A DNA stretch of 64,000 nt from an uncultured Rhodobacter sp. Lineage in GTDB: Bacteria; Pseudomonadota; Alphaproteobacteria; Rhodobacterales; Rhodobacteraceae. Below the pieces are notes generated by a model, which did no database searches, was not told where the DNA came from, and saw only the letters and a list, made by a program, of their open reading frames with translations. Of the stretch, positions 53,911-62,922 are shown piece after piece. Location of the stretch: assembly GCA_945952585.1 (NCBI GenBank), contig CAMFII010000001.1:620001-684000 (forward strand), written 5' to 3'. Made by a program: the position numbers and the translations under genes. Position 1 is the first letter of the stretch; every line of letters begins with the position of its first letter.

Positions 53911-55979
53911 GCCGGAACCATGCCGACCATGGCCGGCTTCGCCTCTAGCCCGATCTCTTCGTAGGAAAGCACCGTCAGAGCCAAGCCTTTTGCAGCGACG
54001 ACCGAGCGCAGGAAGCGGCGCCGCACCGACGAGGTGACAAGGGCTGGCTGGGTGCCGGCTTCGTTGGCCTGAACCAGCTTTTGCGCAATCGCGTTGGCCA
54101 GCCGGGTGAACTGCTCGGGCGGAAGAGCAACGTCCCGTGGGCCACGCTCGCCCTCGATCTGGTACGAGGCAAAGACCTTCTCCCAGTCGGACGCAAGCTG
54201 CAGAAGCGGGATCGATCCGTCCGGCCGTTTCAGGTCGGCGACGATCTGGAACCCCAGACACTGGCGAACGTGATCGCAGACCGCCTCGGCTCGGCCAAGC
54301 TGGCGGCCCGCGGCGATCGCCTCAAGAATGAGGGGCAGGTTGCGGATCGACACACGCTCTTCCAGAAGCAGGCGCAGAACTGAAACCAGAAGGTCGACCG
54401 GAACCTTTTCGGGGATGAACTCGTCCAGCAGGCGCCGGTTGGCATCGGCGCGTGCTGCATCCGAAAGGTTGACGAACTCATCCAGTAGCCGGCGCAGGCT
54501 TCGGGGAGAAAGCAGGCGACCGAGGTTGGATTTGAGCACCTCGAGCAGGTGCGTCGCAAGAACCTCGGCCGGGGTGACGACGGTGAGGCCGGAAAGCGCG
54601 GCCTCGTCCTGCGCATCGGTCGCGATCCAGCGCGCCGGTGCGCCGTAGACCGGCTCGCGAACGTCAAGCCCTTCCGCCAGCTGCGTCATGTCGCCGGCAA
54701 GGGCCAAGACGTGATCGGGCAGCAATCGGTCGCGGGCAACTTCCACCCCCTGCAGGCGGATCCTGTAACTGCCGTCCGGCAACAACGGATCGTCGGTCAG
54801 GCGAATGTCCGGCAGGATCAGCCCATAGGTCGTCGCGATATGGTTGCGCATGTTGCCGATGCGCGCATCTAGCCCGGTCGCCGGATCCAGCGCGAGCGGG
54901 ACTAGGTTGCTGGCAAACTCGACATGGATTTCGTCGAAATCCAATATATCGCCCAGGGGCCGCTTGGCGGGGGCAGCAACAACTGGCGGGGCCTCGGGCC
55001 GCTTGGCGCTGCGGCGTGTCTGATAGGCGATTGCCGCCAGAGCCAAGCCGCCGGTAACGAAGGGCAGGAAAGGCAACCCCGGCACCAGCGCGAACAGCAG
55101 CATCAGGACAGCGACTGTGCCGAGCGCGCCGGGATATCGCCCAAGTTGGCGGAAAAAGGCCAGATCCGCGGTGCCGCGCGATCCGCCGCGCGACAGAAGC
55201 AGCGCGGTCGCAACCGAGATGACGACAGCCGGGATCTGGCTGACCAGACCGTCGCCGACCGTCAGGATCGCATAGGTCTCGAAGGCATGGCCTACCGGCA
55301 TGCCGTGCACCGCAATTCCCATCACCAGACCCATGATGATGTTCAGGGCGGTGATGAGCAGACCTGCGATGGCATCGCCCTTCACGAATTTCGATGCGCC
55401 ATCGAGCGAGCCGAAGAAGTTGGTTTCATCCAGTTCGCGCTCGCGTCTGGCCTTGGCCTCGGCATGGTCGATCGCGCCCGCAGCCATATCTGCGTCAATG
55501 GCAAGCTGGCGGCCCGGCATGCCATCGAGCGCAAAGCGGGCGCCGACCTCGGCCATGCGGCCTGCGCCCTTGGTGATGACGACGAAGTTGACGATCAGCA
55601 GCACACAGAAGATCACGACACCCTGAAGGATGCTGCCGCCCATGATGAAATTGGCAAAGCCCTCGATCACCTTTCCCGCTGCCGCCGTGCCGGTGTGTCC
55701 CTGCCCGATGATGAGCTTGGTGGACGAGACATTCAGCGACAGCCGCAGCAGCAGGCTTGCCAGTAGCACCGTTGGGAAAGCCGAGAAGTCCAGCGGCCGC
55801 TCGATGAAAAGCGCGACCGTCAGCATCAGGATCGCGAGCGCGAAGGACAGGGCGAGGCCAAGGTCAAGCACAGCCGCCGGAACAGGCAGGACCATCATCG
55901 CGATAACCGCCATAAGCGCCAGGGCCAGCAGGATCGTCGGCTGGAACATGTCGCGGATCTGGATGGCAGGAAGCGTCAT
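53907..55979 (-). CDS. flhA: Flagellar export gate protein FlhA
   Basis: This 690-residue protein has seven to eight N-terminal helices forming an export ring and a large cytoplasmic docking domain. Conserved features are VPAAVLDLGLALSFALAILM, FVKGDAIAGLLITALNIIMG and the C-terminal LRLLLEERVSIRNLPLILEA. It binds chaperone-substrate complexes. It overlaps its neighbours at both ends. Confidence 0.97.
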   Translation of the reverse strand: MTLPAIQIRDMFQPTILLALALMAVIAMMVLPVPAAVLDLGLALSFALAILMLTVALFIERPLDFSAFPTVLLASLLLRLSLNVSSTKLIIGQGHTGTAAAGKVIEGFANFIMGGSILQGVVIFCVLLIVNFVVITKGAGRMAEVGARFALDGMPGRQLAIDADMAAGAIDHAEAKARRERELDETNFFGSLDGASKFVKGDAIAGLLITALNIIMGLVMGIAVHGMPVGHAFETYAILTVGDGLVSQIPAVVISVATALLLSRGGSRGTADLAFFRQLGRYPGALGTVAVLMLLFALVPGLPFLPFVTGGLALAAIAYQTRRSAKRPEAPPVVAAPAKRPLGDILDFDEIHVEFASNLVPLALDPATGLDARIGNMRNHIATTYGLILPDIRLTDDPLLPDGSYRIRLQGVEVARDRLLPDHVLALAGDMTQLAEGLDVREPVYGAPARWIATDAQDEAALSGLTVVTPAEVLATHLLEVLKSNLGRLLSPRSLRRLLDEFVNLSDAARADANRRLLDEFIPEKVPVDLLVSVLRLLLEERVSIRNLPLILEAIAAGRQLGRAEAVCDHVRQCLGFQIVADLKRPDGSIPLLQLASDWEKVFASYQIEGERGPRDVALPPEQFTRLANAIAQKLVQANEAGTQPALVTSSVRRRFLRSVVAAKGLALTVLSYEEIGLEAKPAMVGMVPA

Positions 55980-56662
55980 GGTCCCCCCAGGAGCGCCAGC
56001 CCAAGCCCGCCTTGGGCGGGGACGATAGACCCAACGCTTCCCGCTGCGCCGGCGCGCAGCAAGGGAAAGCGGTTTATCCGCTCGGCCAATGCCTCGGCCC
56101 CGGGGGTCAGGCTGTCCTGGATCGCCTCGAAGCGCGCTCTGTATTCCGCCGCGAGATCGGTCGTGCTGGAGTGGTAGGCCGCTGCGGCTTCGTCCCAGCT
56201 GCCATGGCGGGCACGAAGATCGACCAGGAACTGCGCGGCATATCGGGCATTCGTTTCGGGGTCGATCATCTCGTCGAGCGAGGCGAATGCCGCGCCATGC
56301 CAGCGGTAGTTGATCTGGAAGCAGCCGACATCGAAGTTCGACTGTCCCTCAGCCTGACGGTCCAGCGCCGCCCCGACTGCTTCGGCTTCGGTTGCGAACC
56401 AGTGCCCCTCGCCACCGAAGTTGATGGCCCAGGGCCAGGGCCGCAAAGTCCCGCCGTCGCGGCGCCCGGTTTCGGCAATGGCTATGGCCATCATGACTGA
56501 CCGCGGAACACCGAAGCGGTCTGCGGCTTTCGTCGCAGCGGTTTCACAAAGTTGGGCAGGCGATGGGGCCGTTTCAGCGGAACCGCCAGCGAGCCCGATG
56601 GCGAGGGCCGCGACCAGCAGGCGCGGTTGTCTGAAGACAGGCTTTAGGAACGTGGGTTTCAC
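55976..56662 (-). CDS. Periplasmic lytic transglycosylase (SLT domain), probably flagellar
   Basis: This 228-residue protein has an N-terminal signal-like stretch (LLVAALAIGLAGGSAETA) and a lysozyme-like SLT domain with the catalytic glutamate in AIAETG (about residue 63) and the GCFQINYRW motif. It would open peptidoglycan for rod passage, replacing the hydrolase domain absent from the short FlgJ. R. sphaeroides uses a separate enzyme (SltF) for this; orthology here is uncertain. The stop overlaps flhA. Confidence 0.75.
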   Translation of the reverse strand: MKPTFLKPVFRQPRLLVAALAIGLAGGSAETAPSPAQLCETAATKAADRFGVPRSVMMAIAIAETGRRDGGTLRPWPWAINFGGEGHWFATEAEAVGAALDRQAEGQSNFDVGCFQINYRWHGAAFASLDEMIDPETNARYAAQFLVDLRARHGSWDEAAAAYHSSTTDLAAEYRARFEAIQDSLTPGAEALAERINRFPLLRAGAAGSVGSIVPAQGGLGLALLGGP

Positions 56663-56731
56663 CCGATTGGCCCCCGCAGGCTAGCACCCGCCAATCTTTG
56701 GCCATCAGGTCTTTCGATTCGGTAACCACGA

Positions 56732-58891
56732 TCAAGGCGAGGGTGCCAAGGCGAGGACAGCACTGATGTCCTGTGCTGCCGCTTCTGCGTCGGCGACCAA
56801 TTCGCGACCTTGTGCAAGCGGAGCGGAAGCCGCAGCATCGAAGCCCGGCACGGGGGCGAGCAGACGGGCAACATCCTTTTTTCCGGGGGCGTCCGCCTTC
56901 TCCAGCCAGCCAGACCAGTTCTGGCTCTGCCAAAGCGCCGTTGCGGCGCCCTTCTCGTCTCCCAGCCGTTCATAGGCGGCGGTTGCCGGATCAAACTCGC
57001 CGAGTTGCATCATGGCCGCCGCCCTGATCTCGTCCGCGGCTTTGCTCTCGTCCCCCGCGATCAGCGTAAGGGCTGCGCGCGCGTCCCCGGCAAGCAGTTC
57101 GGCCCGGGCCGCGACCAGTCGCCCAGCCGGATCGCCGCCCGGAGTCCAGCGCATCGCCTCCGCCAGGAAGCCGAGCGCAAGCAGCCGCTCGGAAAGGCGC
57201 AAGCGCGTCTCGAGTGGCAGGGTGACAGGAGCGGTCTTCTGGTCCAGCGCATAGGTAACAATCGCAGAATCTGGCCCACCGTTCGCAAGCATGGTCCAGA
57301 GATCGACGTGTACAGATGGTGCCAGCGGCGCCGCAAGGGCAAAGGCCTGCCCGTAATCCCCTGTGGAAGCGGTTGCCAGGGCCCGTGTCCGGGCGAGTTC
57401 ATTCCCTTCCGGCCCATCCCCGACCTCTGCCACGATCGAAGCGAGGTCGCCCAAAAGCGCAGGATCTACGGCTTGTTTCTGGGCGAGTTGCGCATTCGCT
57501 CTTGCGATCAGCGCATTTACTCTATCCGGTCCGGCATCGGGCAACACCGAACTGGCAATGCGCTCGCCTTGTGGTGCGTCCCCTTCACGAGTTGCGAGAT
57601 TGGCAGTGGCCAGACGCGCAGCAGGGCTGGCGGGACCAGGCGCGCGGTCGGTCGCGTCGATCACGGCACGCGCGGTTGCCATGTCACCGTCATTCATCAG
57701 TCTTTCCGCCAGACGCGGCCCGAGCGACTGCCGCAGATGACTTGGCATGGCCGAGAACGCCTGCCGCAGCGCCGCCCGGTCTAGCCCTGGCAGCTTGCCC
57801 GGATGATCCGCTGACAGCGCAGCCCAAAGCGCCGCCTTGCCACTGCAAGCCGCCTGCCCCTCAAGCAGCGGAAAGCCAGATCGCTCTGCAACCGTGGTTC
57901 CGTCCAGAAGCATGGCCATCTCGCGCCAGAGATCCGCATCAGGCAAGGAATTCGGAAAGGCATCAAGCAGGGCGGCGCTTTCCGCACCGAATCCGGAATA
58001 GAGATAGAACCTTACTGCAGCGGACAGGCCCTCGGGCTTGACGTGGTCGAACTCCCCAAGCAGCGCAGCATCATGAGCTGCGGCCGCGACGGCAAATGGT
58101 TGCCCGTCGGCCCAGGTTTCGATGGCGAGCTTCCCGTCCTCGATGCATTCGGCCCCTTCGGCGGTTACCGGGGCAGCCTTGTCATTCGGCGATGCCACCG
58201 AGACCTGCGGCAGATCGCCGAGCTGCGTTCCGATCCGGGGAGAAAAGCCATGGGCCTCCCCAGGAGGATCGAGTTTCTCCGCCGGATCGACCAGCCCAGC
58301 TGCGGCCGCCCGGGCAAAGCCGTCCAGAAGATCGTTGCGCAGCGGGAGTGTCGCCCGATCAGCGATAGCCGGCAGGGCCGGCTGGGGCAGGCCGAGGACA
58401 AGAAGGTTCGGTAAAGTGGAGGCGAGAACGGGTCGCGGCCGAGGTCGCATTTCGCGTGCGGATTGAAGCGGTGGGGCAGCCGAGCCGTCCGACCGCGTTT
58501 CAAACAGAGACCCTGGCTGGGCACGGCCGTCGACGAGGTCAAGGACAAGCACATCTCCGCTCAGCCGTTCGACCCGGGCATGACAGGCACAGTCCACGCC
58601 GAGTTGAAGGGCGCCTGACCGCGGATCAACCCAGACCGTACCGAGCCTCGACCGCGTTATGCTCCGATAGATCTGCGAAAGGTCGAACCGGACATCGGAG
58701 CGAAGAAGCAGCAACTCATAGCCGTCGTCCGTCCGGTTCACCCGCGCATCTGTCGGCTGCGCAAGATCCAGGACCAGGCGAGTGAAGTCGGCATGATCGC
58801 CCGTGAGGACGCGGACCGTTTCCGCCCGGGCGCTAGACGGCAGATGCGGCAGGAGGACGACCGTCGCGACCAGGAGGAACCGGCGGATCAT
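56732..58891 (-). CDS. Large periplasmic protein in the motA operon, unknown function
   Basis: This 719-residue protein has a signal peptide (about residues 1-23, ending ARAE) and an AMIN-like beta domain (about 24-125: VRVLTGDHADFTRLVLDLAQ, LQLGVDCACHARVERLSGDV). A proline-rich linker leads into a long alanine-rich helical-repeat region (about 250-719, solenoid/TPR-like). The start overlaps the motA stop (ATGA), so it is cotranslated with a motor protein. A MotE-like chaperone is encoded just upstream of motA; in Sinorhizobium MotE serves the periplasmic motor protein MotC. A MotC-like role is plausible but unproven. Confidence 0.65.
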   Translation of the reverse strand: MIRRFLLVATVVLLPHLPSSARAETVRVLTGDHADFTRLVLDLAQPTDARVNRTDDGYELLLLRSDVRFDLSQIYRSITRSRLGTVWVDPRSGALQLGVDCACHARVERLSGDVLVLDLVDGRAQPGSLFETRSDGSAAPPLQSAREMRPRPRPVLASTLPNLLVLGLPQPALPAIADRATLPLRNDLLDGFARAAAAGLVDPAEKLDPPGEAHGFSPRIGTQLGDLPQVSVASPNDKAAPVTAEGAECIEDGKLAIETWADGQPFAVAAAAHDAALLGEFDHVKPEGLSAAVRFYLYSGFGAESAALLDAFPNSLPDADLWREMAMLLDGTTVAERSGFPLLEGQAACSGKAALWAALSADHPGKLPGLDRAALRQAFSAMPSHLRQSLGPRLAERLMNDGDMATARAVIDATDRAPGPASPAARLATANLATREGDAPQGERIASSVLPDAGPDRVNALIARANAQLAQKQAVDPALLGDLASIVAEVGDGPEGNELARTRALATASTGDYGQAFALAAPLAPSVHVDLWTMLANGGPDSAIVTYALDQKTAPVTLPLETRLRLSERLLALGFLAEAMRWTPGGDPAGRLVAARAELLAGDARAALTLIAGDESKAADEIRAAAMMQLGEFDPATAAYERLGDEKGAATALWQSQNWSGWLEKADAPGKKDVARLLAPVPGFDAAASAPLAQGRELVADAEAAAQDISAVLALAPSP

Positions 58892-59757
58892 GCGGCTTCC
58901 TTGCGCAGATTGCGCAGCGCCTCTTCCAGATCGCCAAAACTTGGTCGCACCGCATGGGGCGTGTTCTGTCGGCCCACCTCGATGCAGATGTTGGCCGGAT
59001 GATTGTACAGGTTCGCGACAAGAACCTCGCGGATCAGGGTGTAGAAGTGCTGGTCTTCCTCGATGACCGTTTTGAGCCGCGCTGCAATGGGGCTGACAAA
59101 TCCATAGGCCAGGAAAACCCCGAGAAAGGTTCCAACAAGTGCCCCTCCGATCATCTTGCCTAGGATCTCAGGTGGCTGGTCAATCGATCCCATCGTCTTG
59201 ATGACGCCCAGAACTGCCGCGACGATTCCGAGTGCAGGCAAACCGTCCGCCACCGATTGCAGGGCGTGGCTGACATGCAGCTGGTGGTGAAGCTGCAGTT
59301 CCACCCGTTTGTCGAGAACCTCCTCCACCTGATGCGGGTCGTCGTAGTTCATCGACGCCGCGCGCATCGTGTCACAGATCAGTTCGACTGCCTCATGGTC
59401 CGCCTGGATCCGGGGATAACGACTGAAGAGTGGCGAGGAAGACGGGTTTTCGATGTGCTCCTCCAGCGCGACGGGATTGCTCCGCGCGATGCGGATCAGC
59501 TCGAACAGAAGGCAAAGAAGGTCGCGAAAATCGGCGGGCTTCCACCGCGGTCCACGAAAGGCCGTCACGACTCCCCTTGCAGAGCCCTTGACCGTGGCAA
59601 GATCGTTCGAGATCAGGAAGGCACCGGTCGCCGCACCGCCGATCATCATCATCTCGAAAGGCAGCGAGTGAAAGATGATCGCCAGCTTGCCCCCGGCGGC
59701 GACGTAGCCGCCGAAGACCATGGCGAAGATGACGACAAAGCCAATGGCGCCAAACAT
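58888..59757 (-). CDS. motA: Flagellar motor stator protein MotA
   Basis: This 289-residue membrane protein has four helices and the conserved LPALGIVAAVLGVIKTMG and GALVGTFLGVFLAYGFVSPI segments that form the proton channel with MotB. The long cytoplasmic loop includes ELIRIARSNPVALEEHIENP. No motB gene is adjacent or seen in the window. It heads the overlapping series motA, 719-aa protein. Confidence 0.94.
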   Translation of the reverse strand: MFGAIGFVVIFAMVFGGYVAAGGKLAIIFHSLPFEMMMIGGAATGAFLISNDLATVKGSARGVVTAFRGPRWKPADFRDLLCLLFELIRIARSNPVALEEHIENPSSSPLFSRYPRIQADHEAVELICDTMRAASMNYDDPHQVEEVLDKRVELQLHHQLHVSHALQSVADGLPALGIVAAVLGVIKTMGSIDQPPEILGKMIGGALVGTFLGVFLAYGFVSPIAARLKTVIEEDQHFYTLIREVLVANLYNHPANICIEVGRQNTPHAVRPSFGDLEEALRNLRKEAA

Positions 59758-59814
59758 GAACGTCCTATCCCTTGTTTGCCCGCGAGGCTGTCAGCCTGCC
59801 GTTAATAAACCGCT

Positions 59815-60372
59815 TCACTCGGTCGGAGCCCGCGCATTGCGTCCGGCCAGGATGACCGACATGGCATAGGCCTTGTCCGCGGGCATGCTGCCAAGAATTC
59901 CGGCAGCCGCTTCCGGCTTCATCCGCGCGAGAAACCCGGCGGCGAAGTCTGGGGACATCGCGGCAAAGAGGGCTGCGGCCTCCTTCGGTTTCATCGCCTC
60001 GTAGACGGATGTCAGTCTCGACAGGTCGTTTTCTGCTGCGCCGTCCGCGAGGGCGATGGTTTTCGAAAGCTCCTGCGTTGCCGTGTTCAGCGCCGCCAGC
60101 CGGCCGTCGATGGCCTTGTTTGCAAGTGCCAGCGCCGCCATGCGGTTGGCGATCGCCGCTTCCTGGACACGGACCTTTTTTTCCCGTTCCGAAAGCGCCT
60201 CGACCACCGCCATTGGCGGCGCCGGGCAGACCATGGGTTCAGAGGACAAGGCCGGCGCGTTCGCGACAGCCTCGCCGATCCCGAGGCCGATGCGCAGAGC
60301 GCCCGATGCGGCAAGAAGAAGCGCGATGACCGCGAGCGGTCCCTTGCCGCGAAACAGGGTTCTGCCGGTCAT
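59815..60372 (-). CDS. motE: MotE-like periplasmic chaperone
   Basis: This 185-residue protein has one N-terminal membrane/signal segment (about residues 12-34), a coiled coil (about 60-110) and a MgtE-N-like helical end (YEAMKPKEAAALFAAMSPDF, then FLARMKPEAAAGILGSMPAD). This is the layout of the MotE family, whose Sinorhizobium member is a chaperone for MotC. It overlaps the DUF6468 gene by four bases (ATGA). Confidence 0.82.
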   Translation of the reverse strand: MTGRTLFRGKGPLAVIALLLAASGALRIGLGIGEAVANAPALSSEPMVCPAPPMAVVEALSEREKKVRVQEAAIANRMAALALANKAIDGRLAALNTATQELSKTIALADGAAENDLSRLTSVYEAMKPKEAAALFAAMSPDFAAGFLARMKPEAAAGILGSMPADKAYAMSVILAGRNARAPTE

Positions 60373-60725
60373 TCGGCCATCTCGACTTCGCGCGGCGTCC
60401 GGCGGCGGACGACGCGGCGATGCCCCGCGCCGGAACCGGCCTCTGGCAGGTCATGAAGTGACGCGAGCATCAGTTCCAGCCGGGTTGCGGCCGCTTCGGC
60501 ACGGTTGGTCAACTCCTCCAGTGCCCCGGCCGACCCAAGCGCGGCGGCCTGGGCGTTGCGAAGAACGACCGTCATGTCATCGACCTGTGCCGAAAGCACC
60601 GCGACCGCGCCGCCTATGCCGCCTTCGAGTTTCGAGAACCGGCTCAAGCGTTGCGAAAGGACATAGCAATAGACCGCAGCGCAGATCGATCCTGCCGCAA
60701 GGAGTGTGTCAGCCAGGAATGTCAT
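60369..60725 (-). CDS. DUF6468-like small membrane protein
   Basis: This 118-residue protein has one N-terminal hydrophobic helix (about residues 3-24), a coiled region (VAVLSAQVDDMTVVLRNAQA) and an arginine-rich end (RRVVRRRTPREVE). It resembles the DUF6468 family found in alphaproteobacterial flagellar clusters beside fliL. Its function is not known. It sits between fliL and motE, seven bases from fliL. Confidence 0.65.
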   Translation of the reverse strand: MTFLADTLLAAGSICAAVYCYVLSQRLSRFSKLEGGIGGAVAVLSAQVDDMTVVLRNAQAAALGSAGALEELTNRAEAAATRLELMLASLHDLPEAGSGAGHRRVVRRRTPREVEMAE

Positions 60726-60732
60726 CTTGCCC

Positions 60733-61218
60733 TCAGCTCAGGACGAATTCAGTGATAAGGACATCGCGCACCTGATCGGGGCCGGTGACCATCTGCACCC
60801 GCCTGAGGATCTGTGCGCGCAGGCGGATCAGCGCCGAGGGATCTTCAAGCTGCGCGACCTCAACCGCGCGCAAGTAGCCGTTTATGACATCGACGATCCG
60901 CGGCATCAGGTGCTCGACCTCCGCGGTGCCGGTCCTGGAGGTCTCGATCTGGGCCACGAATCGGAGATGGCGCCCCTCCTCCGCCGCACCGAGCGAAATG
61001 ACCAGCGGGGGAATCGGCACAAATCCCAGTTCAGCCAAGAGCTTTGCCCCACTTTCGCCCTGGCCCTGCTCTTGCGATCCGCCAAGTGGCAGCAGTCCAA
61101 GATAGGTTGCGCCAAACGCTCCGCCCGCAGCCATCAGCGCCACGAGACCAGTGATCAAGAGCCGCTTCTGCACCCGTTTCGGCGTTTCGTCGTTGTCGCT
61201 TGATGCGGTCTCGCTCAT
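60733..61218 (-). CDS. fliL: Flagellar basal body-associated protein FliL (second copy)
   Basis: This 161-residue protein has a charged cytoplasmic N-terminus, one membrane helix (about residues 19-41) and a periplasmic domain (LRFVAQIETSRTGTAEVEHL, then PRIVDVINGYLRAV, ending TEFVLS), the FliL layout. It is divergent from fliF and starts the motE-motA-flhA-flhB run. A CtrA-like box lies 46 bases upstream. Confidence 0.9.
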   Translation of the reverse strand: MSETASSDNDETPKRVQKRLLITGLVALMAAGGAFGATYLGLLPLGGSQEQGQGESGAKLLAELGFVPIPPLVISLGAAEEGRHLRFVAQIETSRTGTAEVEHLMPRIVDVINGYLRAVEVAQLEDPSALIRLRAQILRRVQMVTGPDQVRDVLITEFVLS

Positions 61219-61263
61219 CTGCGGCTCCCTCTGATGGTCACGTCCGAGTAAAGTCGAATGAGG

Positions 61264-61278
61264 CTAACCGAATGTTAA
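61264..61278. promoter_or_regulatory. CtrA box between fliL and fliF
   Basis: On the minus strand TTAA-CATTCGG-TTAG matches the CtrA consensus TTAA-N7-TTAA in seven of eight bases. It is 46 bases before fliL and 57 before fliF in the divergent gap, so it could control both operons. Confidence 0.6.
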
Positions 61279-61335
61279 GTTCGTCCTCCGCAAGTTGCTG
61301 CCAGACGGGCAGAAGCCTGGCGGCTGGAGGATGAT

Positions 61336-62922
61336 TTGCGGGGCCTTCTTTCTTTCTGGTCGAAACTGGATCTGCGGAAGCGGCTGATCGTGGCGGGTGC
61401 CACGGCCGGGGTCTTTCTGGCGGTTCTGGCGCTGGCGCGGACCGCTGCGGAACCAGGCATGGCGCTGCTTTATGCGGGGCTCGACCCTGCAGAGGCGGGC
61501 AAGGTCATCGCCGCGCTGGATCAACGCGATGTCGCACACGATGTCCGTGGCGAGTCGATCTATGTGCCCGCGGATCAGCGGGATGAAGTTCGCCTGGCCC
61601 TCGCGGCCGAGGGTCTGCCGGCCACCGGGGCGGCAGGCTACGAACTCCTCGATTCGCTGTCGGGCTTCGGCACGACCTCCGAGATGTTTGACGCGGCCTA
61701 CTGGCGTGCCAAGGAGGGGGAACTGGCACGAACCATTCTGGCTCTGCCACAGGTCAGGCAGGCGCGCGTTCATATTGCCCGGGCCGATCCCCAGCCGTTT
61801 CGACCGGATGTTCCCCCGACCGCCAGCGTGACCGTGACTACGGCCGGCAGCAGTCTTACCGCTGCGCAGGCGCGGGCGGTCAAGCATCTGGTCGCGTCGG
61901 CGGTTGCGGGATTGCGACCCGAGGCGGTCGAGGTCATCGACAGCGAAGGCGGCCTGATTTCCACCGGCGACGAGTCTGGCGTTCTTGGCGGGGATGCCGA
62001 CAGCCGGGCGCAGGAACTGAAGCGCAGCGTCGAACGCCTGCTCGAGGCTCGGGTGGGGGCAGGCAATGCGGTGGTCGAGATCACGGTCGACCTGGCAACG
62101 GAACGCGAATCCCTCAGCGAGCGACGGTTCGACCCTGCTGGCCGCGTCGCCTCCTCGACGGACACCGAGGAAAAGAAGGAAAGTTCATCCTCGAACGGCG
62201 GCACGGGGCAGGTGACGGTCGCTTCCAACCTGCCGGACAACCAATCAGCCAATGGGGACAAGAACCAAAGCAACCAGGCGAGCAACCGCGAACGCATCAC
62301 CTATGAACTGTCAGAGACGCAGCGCCAGGTTGAGCGGGCACCGGGGGCGATCAGGCGGCTCAGCGTTGCCGTCCTGCTCAACGATCCGGCAAAGCCGGGC
62401 GCGGATGGCGTTCCTGTTGCCGAGCCGCGCCCGCAGGAAGAACTCGACCTTTTGCGTGAGCTGGTTCAATCCGCCGTCGGATTCGATCAGGCCCGCGGCG
62501 ACCAGATTACACTTCGCTCGATGCAGTTCCTTCCGCGCTCGCAGGAGGGGAGCGTGATCCAGGCAGGCCTGCTCGGTCGCCTCGACCTCGACTCGCTGGC
62601 TCGCGGAGGAGTTCTGGCAGTCGTCGCCCTGATCCTCGGGCTCTTCGTCGTCCGCCCGATGGTGCTGGGCCGATCCGCGCAGCCCGAGGGTGCGGATGCC
62701 CCCGCCCTGGCTCTTCCCGCCCCGGTCGAAGTCCTTTCACGACCGAACGTATTGACCGGCGAGATAGATGACAGCGGCGACTTTCCCCTAACCGCGCTCA
62801 CTGCCGGCGAGGGTGATGGCACCGATCCGGTCGCGCGGCTCAGGCGTCTGATCGAACAGCGACAGGCCGAGTCGCTCGAAATCCTGCGCAGTTGGATGGA
62901 CGATCGTGAGGAGAAGGTCTGA
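61336..62922 (+). CDS. fliF: Flagellar MS-ring protein FliF
   Basis: This 528-residue protein has an N-terminal helix (about residues 14-36), ring-building motifs 1-3 (ALLYAGLDPAEAGKVIAALD, SDQRDEVRLALAAEGLPATG-type, DSEGGLIS), a C-terminal helix (about 420-445) and a cytoplasmic tail. It is the base on which rod, C ring and export gate assemble. The start appears to be TTG at 61336 with GGAGG five bases before. fliG, its usual downstream partner, is absent here. Confidence 0.95.
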   Translation: MRGLLSFWSKLDLRKRLIVAGATAGVFLAVLALARTAAEPGMALLYAGLDPAEAGKVIAALDQRDVAHDVRGESIYVPADQRDEVRLALAAEGLPATGAAGYELLDSLSGFGTTSEMFDAAYWRAKEGELARTILALPQVRQARVHIARADPQPFRPDVPPTASVTVTTAGSSLTAAQARAVKHLVASAVAGLRPEAVEVIDSEGGLISTGDESGVLGGDADSRAQELKRSVERLLEARVGAGNAVVEITVDLATERESLSERRFDPAGRVASSTDTEEKKESSSSNGGTGQVTVASNLPDNQSANGDKNQSNQASNRERITYELSETQRQVERAPGAIRRLSVAVLLNDPAKPGADGVPVAEPRPQEELDLLRELVQSAVGFDQARGDQITLRSMQFLPRSQEGSVIQAGLLGRLDLDSLARGGVLAVVALILGLFVVRPMVLGRSAQPEGADAPALALPAPVEVLSRPNVLTGEIDDSGDFPLTALTAGEGDGTDPVARLRRLIEQRQAESLEILRSWMDDREEKV

